From assembly GCF_000690055.1 (NCBI RefSeq), contig NZ_JJNZ01000008.1, positions 141,477-205,476 of the forward strand: a stretch of 64,000 nt of DNA, in the 5' to 3' direction. The stretch comes from Pseudoalteromonas fuliginea. GTDB taxonomy: Bacteria > Pseudomonadota > Gammaproteobacteria > Enterobacterales > Alteromonadaceae. This document shows positions 7,480 through 16,597 of this stretch, piece by piece. Under the pieces are notes generated by a model. The model did not search any database, had not been told where the DNA came from, and saw only the letters and a list, made by a program, of their open reading frames with translations. Position 1 is the first letter of the stretch; every line of letters starts with the position of its first letter. The translations under genes and the position numbers were made by a program.

Positions 7480-9726
7480 TTACTTTACTATTTTATCTTC
7501 GTTTACTTCAACAACCTCAAGCGAGGCTTCTGTAGCATCTTCTTGCGTAACTTCAACGTCCGCTTTAACCGCAATCGCTGCATCCACAGTTGCTTGCTCA
7601 CCAGCTATATCGGCTTGTAAAACAGTGTAAAAAGTAGCACTAGAGCTTGCCATTGTTACCAGTGATTCACATGGTGCAAAGTTAGCATCGCTGTTAGCTA
7701 ATGTAGACATATCAGCACTTATTTTACTTGCGCCTAATTTATCCATATAGCTAAACGGGCCACCTAAAAATGGTGGAAAACCAATACCAAATATTGCACC
7801 AATGTCGCCATCACGTGGGCTGGCAATAATGCCATCATCTAAACAGCGTACTGCTTCGTTAAGCATTTGCGATACACAACGCTTAGCAATTTCGCTCTTG
7901 TTTAAACGTGGAGCCGGGGTAACACCCAATAGTTCGTAAACTGACTCATCAACCTTTTTGCCTTTTTTATCGTATTCATAAAAACCACGACCCGATTTAC
8001 GGCCAAGGCGTTTTGAATCAATCATACGCACAAATGCATCAGGGCCTTTAAAACGCTCGCCTAATTCTTTTTCAAGAATTGGGGCAATTTTAGAGCCAAT
8101 ATCAATACCTACTTCATCAAGTAGAGCCAGCGGTCCTACCGGAAAACCAAACTCAACAAGCGCTGCATCAATCTTTTCAATTGGCTCACCCGCAAGCATC
8201 AAATTAGCAGCTTCGTTTAAGTAAGGCGCTAAAATACGGTTTACGTAAAAACCGGCCATGTCTTTTACAACAATTGGCGTTTTACCTTGCTTACGTGCAA
8301 AGTTAACAACGCGGGCAATGGTCTCTTGAGATGTACCTTCGTGTGGAATGATTTCCACTAATGGCATTTTTTCCACTGGTGAAAAGTAATGCAAGCCAAT
8401 TACATTTTCAGGACGTGCTGCCTGCGCTGCAATTTGCGATATTGGTAATGATGACGTGTTACTTGCAAAAATTGTATTTGCTTGGCATTGCTGCTCTACG
8501 TCTGCAACCATACCTTGCTTAAGTGCAAGATCTTCAAACACCGCTTCTATTACTAAATCAATATGTTTAAAGCCGCTGTAGTCTGTTGCACCTGTAATGC
8601 GGTTCATTGTTAACTGCATATCAGCTTTAGACATAATACGGCGCTTAAGACGCTTATCTAAAATTTTGTAGGTGTAGCTCATTGCATTACTAATGCCCTG
8701 CTCTGCTACATCTTTAATACGTACCGGTACTTTAGCTTTAACTGCACTTACGTGCGCAATACCTGCGCCCATTAGTCCACCACCTAAAACAGCCGTTTTA
8801 CTGATTGCGGGTGCGTCATCATTGCGCCACTCTTTTTTCATTTCAGTGGTTGCAAAGAAAATACCGCGAAGCGCTTTAGATTCGTCACTCATTACAAGTG
8901 TTGCAAAGCTTTCAGCTTCTGTTTTATACGCTTTTAGCTCATCAAGCTCTACACTAGCACGCACTGCTTTAATAATAGCGAGTGGTGCTGGGTAGTGCCC
9001 GCCCGTTTTTTTAAGTACGTTTTCTTTGGCTTTTTTAAAGATAAAGTTACGACCAAACGGGTTTGACTCTAATAATTTACTAATATTGTCGAGCTTTGGC
9101 TCTTTTGCTTGTGGCTTTTTCTTAGTCGCAAATTCTTTTGCAACTTTTAACAGCACACTGTGCGGTACGCAATCATCAAGCACGCCTGCTTTTTTAGCTT
9201 GCTTAGGGCGAATTTGTTTACCTGTTAGCATCCACTCTAGTGCTTTTTGAATACCAACAATTTTAGTTAAACGCTGCGTGCCGCCGCCACCTGGTAGTAA
9301 ACCAAGTTGCACTTCTGGTAAGCCAATTTTTGTTAAATCGCTGTCGGTACCAACACGGTAATCACACGCTAAAGCAAATTCTAAACCACCACCTAATGCA
9401 GCGCCATGAATCGCACTTACTGTAGTGTATGGCAGTTTTGTCATATCAAAAAAAGCTTGATGGCATAGTTCGCTAATCGCTAGCGCATCTTCACGCTTTT
9501 GAACGCTATCGAGCATTTTTACATCGGCGCCCGCGATAAAGTTATCGCTTTTCCCGCTTATAAATACCATGCCTTTTACATTTTGCGACTTAGCGTCTTC
9601 TAGTAACGCTTTTAAATCATCGGCAAAACTGCTGCGCAGGGTATTCATTTTCTCCCCTGGCACATCAATCGTTACCACGGCGATTTTATTTTCATCTACC
9701 GCTAAATTAAATACTGAATCTGTCAT
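7480..9726 (-). CDS. fadJ: Fatty oxidation complex alpha subunit FadJ (enoyl-CoA hydratase / 3-hydroxyacyl-CoA dehydrogenase)
   Basis: 748 residues from ATG 9726, preceded by GGAG; a longer in-frame extension upstream lies inside fadI and is rejected. N-terminal crotonase domain with SGKSDNFIAGADVKML and HGAALGGGLEFALACDYRV (oxyanion-hole region), then a 3-hydroxyacyl-CoA dehydrogenase Rossmann motif VLGGGLMGAGIAHVSA, the FASNTSSLPI and GLHYFSPVEKMPLVEII segments, and the C-terminal HAD domains. An acidic tail of about 30 residues after the conserved domains is unremarkable. Works with FadI as the trifunctional beta-oxidation complex in the cytosol. The start overlaps the fadI stop (TAATG), indicating translational coupling. 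Confidence 0.95.
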   Translation of the reverse strand: MTDSVFNLAVDENKIAVVTIDVPGEKMNTLRSSFADDLKALLEDAKSQNVKGMVFISGKSDNFIAGADVKMLDSVQKREDALAISELCHQAFFDMTKLPYTTVSAIHGAALGGGLEFALACDYRVGTDSDLTKIGLPEVQLGLLPGGGGTQRLTKIVGIQKALEWMLTGKQIRPKQAKKAGVLDDCVPHSVLLKVAKEFATKKKPQAKEPKLDNISKLLESNPFGRNFIFKKAKENVLKKTGGHYPAPLAIIKAVRASVELDELKAYKTEAESFATLVMSDESKALRGIFFATTEMKKEWRNDDAPAISKTAVLGGGLMGAGIAHVSAVKAKVPVRIKDVAEQGISNAMSYTYKILDKRLKRRIMSKADMQLTMNRITGATDYSGFKHIDLVIEAVFEDLALKQGMVADVEQQCQANTIFASNTSSLPISQIAAQAARPENVIGLHYFSPVEKMPLVEIIPHEGTSQETIARVVNFARKQGKTPIVVKDMAGFYVNRILAPYLNEAANLMLAGEPIEKIDAALVEFGFPVGPLALLDEVGIDIGSKIAPILEKELGERFKGPDAFVRMIDSKRLGRKSGRGFYEYDKKGKKVDESVYELLGVTPAPRLNKSEIAKRCVSQMLNEAVRCLDDGIIASPRDGDIGAIFGIGFPPFLGGPFSYMDKLGASKISADMSTLANSDANFAPCESLVTMASSSATFYTVLQADIAGEQATVDAAIAVKADVEVTQEDATEASLEVVEVNEDKIVK

Positions 9727-11036
9727 TACGCGCTCTCCAATACAAAGGCTGCACCTAAACCACCAGCAGCACACGCTGTTGTTAATGCTAAACCGCCACC
9801 ACGACGTTTAAGCTCGTGTAAGCTTTGCGTAATTAAGCGCGCACCTGTTGCTGCAAATGGGTGACCATATGCTAAAGAGCCGCCGTTAACGTTAAACTTA
9901 TCCATGTTAATTTCGCCAATTGCTTTGCTGCGACCCAAATGCTCTTGTGCAAATTTGTCTGAGGCAAACATTTTCATATTGGCAAGTGTTTGCGATGCAA
10001 ACGCTTCGTGCATTTCAATTAAATCTAAATCAGCAAGCGTAATACCCGCTCTATCTAGTGCAATAGGCGTTGAATGAGCTGGGCCCATTAACATGTCTTT
10101 TTCTACACCAATTGCCGAAAATGCAAAGCTACGTACGTAACCTAGTATTTCGTAGCCAAGTGCTTTTGCTTTGCTTTCGCTCATCATAAGTACAGCCGCT
10201 GCACCATCAGTTAATGGTGTTGCATTTGCGGCGGTAACAGTACCGTGCTGACGGTCAAAAACAGGCTTAAGCTTTGCGTAGCCTTCAACCGTTGAGTTTT
10301 TACGAATGTTGTTATCTTCTTCAATAAAGCTTTTATATGGCGGTAAATGCGCCGTCATTACTTCGTCTTTTAACTTTCCATCAGCCCATGCTTGCGTTGC
10401 AAGTGAGTGAGAACGATGCGCTAATGCATCTTGATCTTCACGGCTAATATTATGTGTTTTAGCCATTTGCTCAGCAGTTTGCCCCATTGAAAGGCCTGTT
10501 GAGTACTCTGCAACTGCAGGAGGCACTGGTAATAAGTCTTTTAAACGCAGTTTTGAAAATATTTTTAAGCGTTGACCAAGCGTACGTGCTTTATTTAAAT
10601 CAACTAAGCTGCCTGCTAGCTTTTTACTAACACCAATTGGCAGTACTGATGACGAGTCTGCGCCGCCTGCAATACCTACACTTACAGATCCCGCCATAAT
10701 AGACTCAGCTACATTAGCAATAGCCTGAAAGCTGGTAGCACATGCGCGCGATACAGAATATGCATCAACCGATACCGGCATACCTGTACCCAATACAATT
10801 TCACGTGCAATATTTGGCGCTTCTGGCATTTGTACTACTTGACCAAATACAAGTTGATCAATTTCTGACTTATTGAAATTTAATCGTTCAAGCATTTCGT
10901 TAACCACCAATTTACCCATATCAAGTGCTGGTACATGGTGAAACGCTGTTGCTTGTTTTGCAAAAGGTGTACGTAAGCCGCTAACGATGGCAATACGGTC
11001 GCCCTTTGGTGTTTTTAGTATGTTTTGCTCAGACAT
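9726..11036 (-). CDS. fadI: Acetyl-CoA C-acyltransferase FadI (3-ketoacyl-CoA thiolase)
   Basis: 436 residues, the exact length of E. coli FadI. Thiolase that splits 3-ketoacyl-CoA into acetyl-CoA and shortened acyl-CoA. The nucleophile Cys99 lies in [13 protein letters not shown]; the [10 protein letters not shown] histidine motif and the C-terminal [16 protein letters not shown] cysteine motif are intact. The N-terminus ([20 protein letters not shown]) is characteristic of FadI rather than FadA. It is the first gene of fadIJ, with SD GGGAG upstream and a FadR-like operator in its leader. Confidence 0.95.
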   Translation of the reverse strand: MSEQNILKTPKGDRIAIVSGLRTPFAKQATAFHHVPALDMGKLVVNEMLERLNFNKSEIDQLVFGQVVQMPEAPNIAREIVLGTGMPVSVDAYSVSRACATSFQAIANVAESIMAGSVSVGIAGGADSSSVLPIGVSKKLAGSLVDLNKARTLGQRLKIFSKLRLKDLLPVPPAVAEYSTGLSMGQTAEQMAKTHNISREDQDALAHRSHSLATQAWADGKLKDEVMTAHLPPYKSFIEEDNNIRKNSTVEGYAKLKPVFDRQHGTVTAANATPLTDGAAAVLMMSESKAKALGYEILGYVRSFAFSAIGVEKDMLMGPAHSTPIALDRAGITLADLDLIEMHEAFASQTLANMKMFASDKFAQEHLGRSKAIGEINMDKFNVNGGSLAYGHPFAATGARLITQSLHELKRRGGGLALTTACAAGGLGAAFVLESA

Positions 11037-11342
11037 TTATGCTCTCCCGCTGACAGGTCTGACCTGTTTGTTTTCCTCGATTCTAAACAACCCGTGCCCT
11101 AAAGCCAATAGATAAACACAAATTTATATAAACAGTGTTTAATTACGATTATCACAATAGGCTTTTTTAGACGCATTTACAAAGTTTTGTGGTACGCTAA
11201 AAATCGTTAAGAAATAACGAACTATTTTAAAAAATACAGTCTAACCCTTGAGTTACTCAATTATAAACCTTATAAATAGGTCAGTATTTATCACCTAGCA
11301 CTATTAGGTACAAACCCAGCTGACGAGGACAGTCCACTTATT
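11037..11342. other. Divergent promoter region between fadI and the moxR/bat operon
   Basis: 306 bases containing the FadR-like palindrome near fadI and AT-rich DNA with promoters for both directions expected. No ORF or RNA gene is seen. The moxR ATG at 11343 is preceded by GAGGACAG. Confidence 0.5.
11053..11067. promoter_or_regulatory. Candidate FadR operator upstream of fadI
   Basis: ACAGGTC-T-GACCTGT is a perfect 7+1+7 palindrome 17 bp upstream of the fadI ATG. It agrees closely with the FadR consensus core (GGTC-N-GAC, followed by TGTT). FadR represses fad genes and is released by long-chain acyl-CoA in enterobacteria and vibrios; its role here is inferred. Confidence 0.65.
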
Positions 11343-12299
11343 ATGGCAGCTAACGCATTTTCACAATTAAAAACGTACTTAGATACACAAATCATTGGCC
11401 AGCCAGAGCTTACACAAGCGCTACTTATTGCTATTTTAGCTGATGGTCACTTATTAGTAGAAGGCCCTCCTGGGCTTGCAAAAACACGTGCAGTTAATGC
11501 ACTTGCTAAAGGCATTGAAGGCTCATTTCAGCGCGTACAGTTTACGCCAGATTTATTACCGGCTGATGTTACAGGTACCGACATTTACCGCCAACAAACT
11601 AGCGAGTTTGTATTTGAAAAAGGCCCTCTTTTTCACAACCTAATTTTAGCTGACGAAATTAACCGTGCACCAGCAAAAGTACAATCAGCACTATTAGAAG
11701 CCATGGCAGAGCGACAAGTTACCGTGGGTAAAAATACCTATCCGCTTAGCGAACTGTTTTTAGTTATGGCAACGCAAAACCCGCTAGAGCAAGAAGGAAC
11801 TTACCCGTTACCAGAAGCCCAGCTGGATCGCTTTTTACTGCACCTAAGTATTGACTACCCTGGCGCAGAGCATGAGCTTGATATACTGCGTTTAACACGT
11901 GGCGAAGCGCTTAACGAGCAACAACCAGTAATGCAAAAAATTAGTCAAAGCGACTTATTTGCAGCTCGTAAAGAAATACTAGGCCTTTATTTAGCAGAGC
12001 CACTTGAGCAATATTTAGTACAACTTATTATAGCCACCCGTGAAGGCGCTAAATTAGACGCACAACTTGGTAGCTGGATTGAGTTTGGTGCAAGCCCGCG
12101 TGCAACAATAGCACTTGATAAATGTGCTCGTGCTCATGCATGGCTTCAAGGTCGCGACTTTGTAGCACCTGATGATATTCAAGCTGTTGTGCATAATGTA
12201 CTGCGTCATCGCATTATTTTAAGTTACGAAGCCCAAGCCGATGGCATTACTAAAGATCAAGTAATAAGCCGTATAGTTGAACTTGTAGCCGTACCATAA
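11343..12299 (+). CDS. MoxR-family AAA+ ATPase
   Basis: 318 residues. Walker A GPPGLAKT near residue 40, Walker B LILADEINRAP, and the MoxR signature ATQNPLEQEGTYPLPEAQLDRF-like block split by sensor 1. MoxR ATPases act as cytosolic chaperones, usually with VWA-domain proteins encoded beside them. It is the first gene of a six-gene, tightly packed operon (moxR, DUF58, DUF4381, batA, batB/C, batD) with gaps of 0-3 bp or overlaps, so its clients are most likely the membrane VWA proteins downstream. Confidence 0.92.
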   Translation: MAANAFSQLKTYLDTQIIGQPELTQALLIAILADGHLLVEGPPGLAKTRAVNALAKGIEGSFQRVQFTPDLLPADVTGTDIYRQQTSEFVFEKGPLFHNLILADEINRAPAKVQSALLEAMAERQVTVGKNTYPLSELFLVMATQNPLEQEGTYPLPEAQLDRFLLHLSIDYPGAEHELDILRLTRGEALNEQQPVMQKISQSDLFAARKEILGLYLAEPLEQYLVQLIIATREGAKLDAQLGSWIEFGASPRATIALDKCARAHAWLQGRDFVAPDDIQAVVHNVLRHRIILSYEAQADGITKDQVISRIVELVAVP

Positions 12300-12302
12300 G
12301 TT

Positions 12303-13247
12303 ATGCAAAAACAATTAGAAACCCAAGCATGGCTCAAACAGAGCCATAGCCACGGTGTTAATTTAGCACTCAAAGAGCTGATGTATTACAAAGCCAAAGC
12401 GCAATTGCTTGAACTTGCCCCTAAGGTAAAAATAAAAAACACCTTAACAGGGCAATACCTTGCACCGCACAAAGGCCGAGGAATGGAATTTGCCGAAGTG
12501 CGACATTATCAGCAAGGTGACGATATTCGCTCTATTGATTGGCGAGTTACTGCGCGTACCGGCGAGACTCACACAAAGCTCTTTCAAGAAGAAAAAGAGC
12601 GCCCTGTGTTTGTATTTACTGATTTTTCAAACTCAATGCTGTTTGGCTCAAAGTTACTATTAAAGTCGGTGCAAGCTGCGCATATAAGCGCTCTTGTTGC
12701 ATGGTCGGCGTGTCAGCGCGGCGATAGAATTGGCGGTATTGTGTTTAATCAGCACTCGCATTTAGAGCTAAAACCCAGTGCCCGTGAAAAAGCAGTGCTT
12801 AAGCTTTGCCATAATTTATGCGATAACCACCAGCAAGCGCTTAACAATATTGATAAAACAGCCCCTAACAACTTTAGCGATAACCTAAAGCGCCTTAATC
12901 ATTTAGCAAAACCAGGCAGCTTAGTGTATTTGGTGTCTGATTTTAATGCTCTGGATGATGCTAGCTTTAAGCAACTCGAAATATTAAGCCGCCACTGCGA
13001 GCTGATTGGTTGCCATATAAGCGATCCATTTGAGCATCAGTTACCTGCGTTTAAGCAAGCCGTTACTGTTAATGCAAATGGTCAAGACTTTGCCCTACCA
13101 TTAATGGATAACAGCTTTAGAGAACGCTTTGCTAAAAATGCTGAGCAAGCATTTAGTACGCGCTTTAATCGCTTAACTAAATCGGGTCTTAATTTAATAT
13201 CATTCAATGCAGCAACACCGCTTGAGCAGCAATTAGTGAGAAAATAA
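12303..13247 (+). CDS. DUF58 domain-containing protein
   Basis: 314 residues, soluble, no signal peptide. The DUF58 core is recognisable from GRGMEFAEVRHYQQGDD and IRSIDWRVTARTGETHTK, followed by a degenerate VWA-like fold (VFTDFSNSMLFG). DUF58 proteins almost always accompany MoxR ATPases; the molecular role is not firmly established. Start is 3 bp after the moxR stop. Confidence 0.88.
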   Translation: MQKQLETQAWLKQSHSHGVNLALKELMYYKAKAQLLELAPKVKIKNTLTGQYLAPHKGRGMEFAEVRHYQQGDDIRSIDWRVTARTGETHTKLFQEEKERPVFVFTDFSNSMLFGSKLLLKSVQAAHISALVAWSACQRGDRIGGIVFNQHSHLELKPSAREKAVLKLCHNLCDNHQQALNNIDKTAPNNFSDNLKRLNHLAKPGSLVYLVSDFNALDDASFKQLEILSRHCELIGCHISDPFEHQLPAFKQAVTVNANGQDFALPLMDNSFRERFAKNAEQAFSTRFNRLTKSGLNLISFNAATPLEQQLVRK

Positions 13248-13249
13248 CC

Positions 13250-13684
13250 ATGCAAACCAATCCACTCGATGGCCTGCACGATATAATAGCGCCAAGCCAA
13301 GTTAATTGGTGGCCACTCGCCCCTGCTTGGTGGGTTATTATTGCACTGCTGTTTTTAGCACTGTGCGCAGCTATTTATATATTTTACAAAAAACATAAAT
13401 TTAAAAAGCCTAAACGCTACGCAATACAATTGAGCCAAAGTGAGCAAAATCCTCAGCAACTGCATATTATTTTAAAACGTTTAGTGATTGAATATTACGA
13501 CAAGCGCCTTGCTGCGCAATCTACCTCTAAATGGTGCACAACACTTAATACGCTTACCGGTTTGAGCTTTACAGAACAAGAAATACTAAGCTTGTATAAC
13601 CCCAGCCAAAAAGATACAACACTGTGCGAAAAATTTCGCCAAGGTATTAAGCAATTTAAAATAAAGGAGTCAGTAAATGTTTGA
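13250..13684 (+). CDS. DUF4381 domain-containing membrane protein
   Basis: 144 residues with one strong membrane segment (about 24-43, WWVIIALLFLALCAAIYIFY) preceded by a short segment rich in W and P (WWPLAPAW), then a cytosolic domain with YAIQLSQSEQ and RLVIEYYDKRLA. This is the small membrane protein found between DUF58 and BatA in many gammaproteobacterial Bat operons. It overlaps the next start by 8 bp. Function unknown. Confidence 0.8.
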   Translation: MQTNPLDGLHDIIAPSQVNWWPLAPAWWVIIALLFLALCAAIYIFYKKHKFKKPKRYAIQLSQSEQNPQQLHIILKRLVIEYYDKRLAAQSTSKWCTTLNTLTGLSFTEQEILSLYNPSQKDTTLCEKFRQGIKQFKIKESVNV

Positions 13685-14663
13685 ATTTAGCTGGCCATGG
13701 TTATTTTTATTACTACCCTTGCCTTTATTACTTTTACTATTAAAACCCGCTGCAAGTAATGCCAGTACGCGTTTACGTATACCCAGTTTTGCAAAGCACA
13801 ATTTAACCAGCCAAAGCATTGAGCCACACGCACGACGCTTAAACCCTTTCGAGTGGATAATTTGGTTATTACTTGTTACTGCCGCTGCCAATCCAACATG
13901 GTTAGATGAGCCAATTTCATTACCAAATGAAGGGCGCGATATAATGTTAGCGGTCGATTTATCAGGCTCGATGACCGAACAAGACATGGCTTACAATGGC
14001 CAATATGTTGACCGCCTCACCATGGTAAAAGCCGTACTCAGTGACTTTATAGAACAGCGTCAAGGCGACAGGCTTGGGCTGATATTATTTGGCGACACCG
14101 CGTTTTTACAAACCCCGCTCACGCGCGACGTTAAAACAGTAAGTAAAATGCTCAGCGAAGCCCAAATTGGTTTAGTGGGACGCGCAACAGCCATTGGTGA
14201 TGCATTGGGTCTTTCGGTAAAACGCTTTGCCAATAAAGATGAAAGTAACCGTATTGTGGTGCTATTAACTGACGGACAAAATACAGCGGGCAATTTAAAC
14301 CCAGAAGATGCACTACTGCTAGCTCGCGAAGAAGGTATTAAAGTGTACACCATTGGTGTTGGCTCAGATAATCCGCGCGGCTTTAGCCTCTTTAATATGG
14401 GTGGCTCTAGTGGCAGTAATTTAGATGAAAGCTTACTTAAAAAGATTGCCGAGCAAACTGGCGGATTATACTTTAGAGCCAAAGATGTAGCAGGCCTTCA
14501 ACAAATTTACGCAGAGCTTGATAAACTTGAACCTATTAGCGCTGATGAACAAACATTTCGCCCACAAAGCTCATTATTTTACTACCCGTTACTTATCGCT
14601 ATTTTACTTATTAGCTTAAAAGTAATGCTGAGTACACTGCGTGCATTAAAGGAGCCAAACTAA
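13677..14663 (+). CDS. batA: BatA-like VWA domain membrane protein
   Basis: 328 residues: two N-terminal membrane segments (about 6-22 and 60-75), a VWA domain with an intact MIDAS motif DLSGSM (about residue 98), the LLTDGQNTAGN strand, and a C-terminal membrane segment (about 305-320). SD AAGGAGT precedes ATG 13677. In Bacteroides the Bat (aerotolerance) proteins are linked to oxygen tolerance; in gammaproteobacteria the role is less clear, with envelope maintenance and stress proposed. Stop and next start overlap as TAATG. Confidence 0.88.
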   Translation: MFEFSWPWLFLLLPLPLLLLLLKPAASNASTRLRIPSFAKHNLTSQSIEPHARRLNPFEWIIWLLLVTAAANPTWLDEPISLPNEGRDIMLAVDLSGSMTEQDMAYNGQYVDRLTMVKAVLSDFIEQRQGDRLGLILFGDTAFLQTPLTRDVKTVSKMLSEAQIGLVGRATAIGDALGLSVKRFANKDESNRIVVLLTDGQNTAGNLNPEDALLLAREEGIKVYTIGVGSDNPRGFSLFNMGGSSGSNLDESLLKKIAEQTGGLYFRAKDVAGLQQIYAELDKLEPISADEQTFRPQSSLFYYPLLIAILLISLKVMLSTLRALKEPN

Positions 14664-16597
14664 TGGATTTTGAATTTATTCGCCCCGCTCTTTTATGGTT
14701 ACTCATACCTGCTGTGGCATTATTTTTTGTCGCCTTAATTAAGCATAAAAAAACGACTAGTGAGCAACTAATTGCACCGCATTTAGCACAATTTATAATG
14801 AGCGAAGCAAACACTAAAGCCAGCCAGCCACTTTGGTTAGTTGCTTTGTTTTGCAGCCTTGGCATTTTATTTAGTGCTGGGCCTAGCTTTGAGAAAAAAC
14901 AAGTTCCTGTATTTCAAAGTAAAAGTGCCCGTGTAATTGTTATGGATATGTCGTACTCAATGTACAGCACCGATATTTTACCAAATCGTTTAATGCAATC
15001 ACGCTTTAAAGCGCTTGATATGATTGAGCTATTTAAAGAAGGTGATACCGCGCTTGTAGCTTACGCAGGCACAGCCTATATAATATCGCCGCTAACAAAC
15101 GACGCCACAACACTCAGTAATTTAATTCCAAGCTTAAGCCCTGAAATAATGCCAGACAAAGGCTCAAACGTTTTAGCCGGTCTTGATATGGCCAAAGAGC
15201 TATTAACGCAAGCGGGTTATATTGATGGCGACATTATTTTAGTGACCGACGGTATTGACCAGCAAGAACAAAGCGACGTGAGTAGCTTTACCAGTAACAC
15301 CCAATATAGATTAAATATATATGGCGTGGGTACCGCTCAAGGCGCTCCAATTAAGTTACCTGAAGGTGGTTTTTTGAAAGACAGATACGGCCAAATTGTA
15401 GTACCTACTCTCAATGCCAGTCAGCTTAAAAATTTAGCATCGAGCAGTGGTGGTAAATTTGCTAGTTACCAGCCTAGTAATAACGACATAAATACGTTTG
15501 CCCCAAATGCACAGAGTGAATTATTGAAAGACGAAAAACAAAGCCACGCACTTTGGCGAATAGATGCAGGTATATACGGACTCTTGTTATTACTGCCATT
15601 TGGCTTGTATTTATTTAGACGCGCTGCCTTGCTGGGGGCTTTTTTAGCCTTTAGCTTTTTACCGCAGCAAAATGCGTATGCCGTAGAGCTTCCTACTCTT
15701 TTGCAAAATGCAGATCAACGTGCATTAGAGGCTTACAAAAATAAAGAATACAATGCAGCAACACAGGCGCAATCGAGTGAGTTAAAAGGCGCGGCGCTTT
15801 ACCAGCAAGGTAATTTTGATGCTGCACTTAATGAGTTTAGTAATGATAAGTCGGCTACCGGTTTATACAACTACGGTAATGCCCTTGCCAAAGCTGGCAA
15901 GCTTGAGGACGCCATTGAAGCCTACAAACAAGCCCAAACCTTACAAGACGACTTTACACAAGCAACTGACAACCAAGCTTTAGTTGAACAATTACTCAAT
16001 CAACAAGAGCAACAAAACCAGCAAAGCGACGGCGACGACTCTCAAGACCAAGATGATAGCCAGAAAAAAGATGAGCAAAACCAAGGGCAAAATTCTGATG
16101 AGTCAAAACAGGATAAGCAACAAAATGGTGATAAAAGCGATTCTGAAAAAGGCGAAAACGAAAGTCAAAGCTCAAGCGATGAAAAATCTGATAAAGAATC
16201 AGATAAAGAGTCTGAACAATCAAAAAATCAACAAGGTGAGCCTGACGAACAATCAGACAAGCAAAATGAACCTGATATGCAAGCTCAGCCACAAAGTGAG
16301 CAAGGGCAAAATAAAGACGCTGACCAGCCTAAAGAGGACGAGCAGCAACAAAGTAAACCACAAGCAATGAGTGAGCAACCGACCACTGATGAGCAAAAAC
16401 AAAGTGCTCAGCAACAAGCGATGAAAGCCCAAGCAAGTGAGCTCACTAATGAAGAAAAAGAAAAAGCACAACAGCTTAATCAACTACTTAGAAAAGTCCC
16501 GGATGATCCGGCTATTTTATTACGGAATAAAATGCAATTAGAAGCCCAAAAAAGACAATATAAACGTCGCCCTACAGGAGTCGAAAAATCATGGTAA
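14663..16597 (+). CDS. batB: BatB/BatC-type fusion: VWA domain plus TPR and low-complexity tail
   Basis: 644 residues. Membrane segments near 7-25 and 55-70, VWA domain with MIDAS DMSYSM and ILVTDGIDQQ, a membrane segment near 305-325, a hydrophobic stretch near 328-345 ending LPQQNAYA, then TPR helices (GAALYQQGNFDAALNEF, NYGNALAKAGKLEDAIEAY) and about 140 residues of Q/D/S/K/E-rich sequence (about 445-590). The VWA part corresponds to BatB and the TPR part to BatC, which are separate genes in Bacteroides. Base composition of the tail differs because of its Gln/Asp/Ser codons. Confidence 0.88.
   Translation: MDFEFIRPALLWLLIPAVALFFVALIKHKKTTSEQLIAPHLAQFIMSEANTKASQPLWLVALFCSLGILFSAGPSFEKKQVPVFQSKSARVIVMDMSYSMYSTDILPNRLMQSRFKALDMIELFKEGDTALVAYAGTAYIISPLTNDATTLSNLIPSLSPEIMPDKGSNVLAGLDMAKELLTQAGYIDGDIILVTDGIDQQEQSDVSSFTSNTQYRLNIYGVGTAQGAPIKLPEGGFLKDRYGQIVVPTLNASQLKNLASSSGGKFASYQPSNNDINTFAPNAQSELLKDEKQSHALWRIDAGIYGLLLLLPFGLYLFRRAALLGAFLAFSFLPQQNAYAVELPTLLQNADQRALEAYKNKEYNAATQAQSSELKGAALYQQGNFDAALNEFSNDKSATGLYNYGNALAKAGKLEDAIEAYKQAQTLQDDFTQATDNQALVEQLLNQQEQQNQQSDGDDSQDQDDSQKKDEQNQGQNSDESKQDKQQNGDKSDSEKGENESQSSSDEKSDKESDKESEQSKNQQGEPDEQSDKQNEPDMQAQPQSEQGQNKDADQPKEDEQQQSKPQAMSEQPTTDEQKQSAQQQAMKAQASELTNEEKEKAQQLNQLLRKVPDDPAILLRNKMQLEAQKRQYKRRPTGVEKSW

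Noticed and set aside
9727..9774. N-terminal extension of fadJ
   Set aside because: Lies inside fadI coding sequence; ATG 9726 has a proper GGAG and family-typical N-terminus.
15984..16370. Lysine/asparagine-rich plus-strand frame
   Set aside because: Out-of-frame reading of the low-complexity tail of batB.
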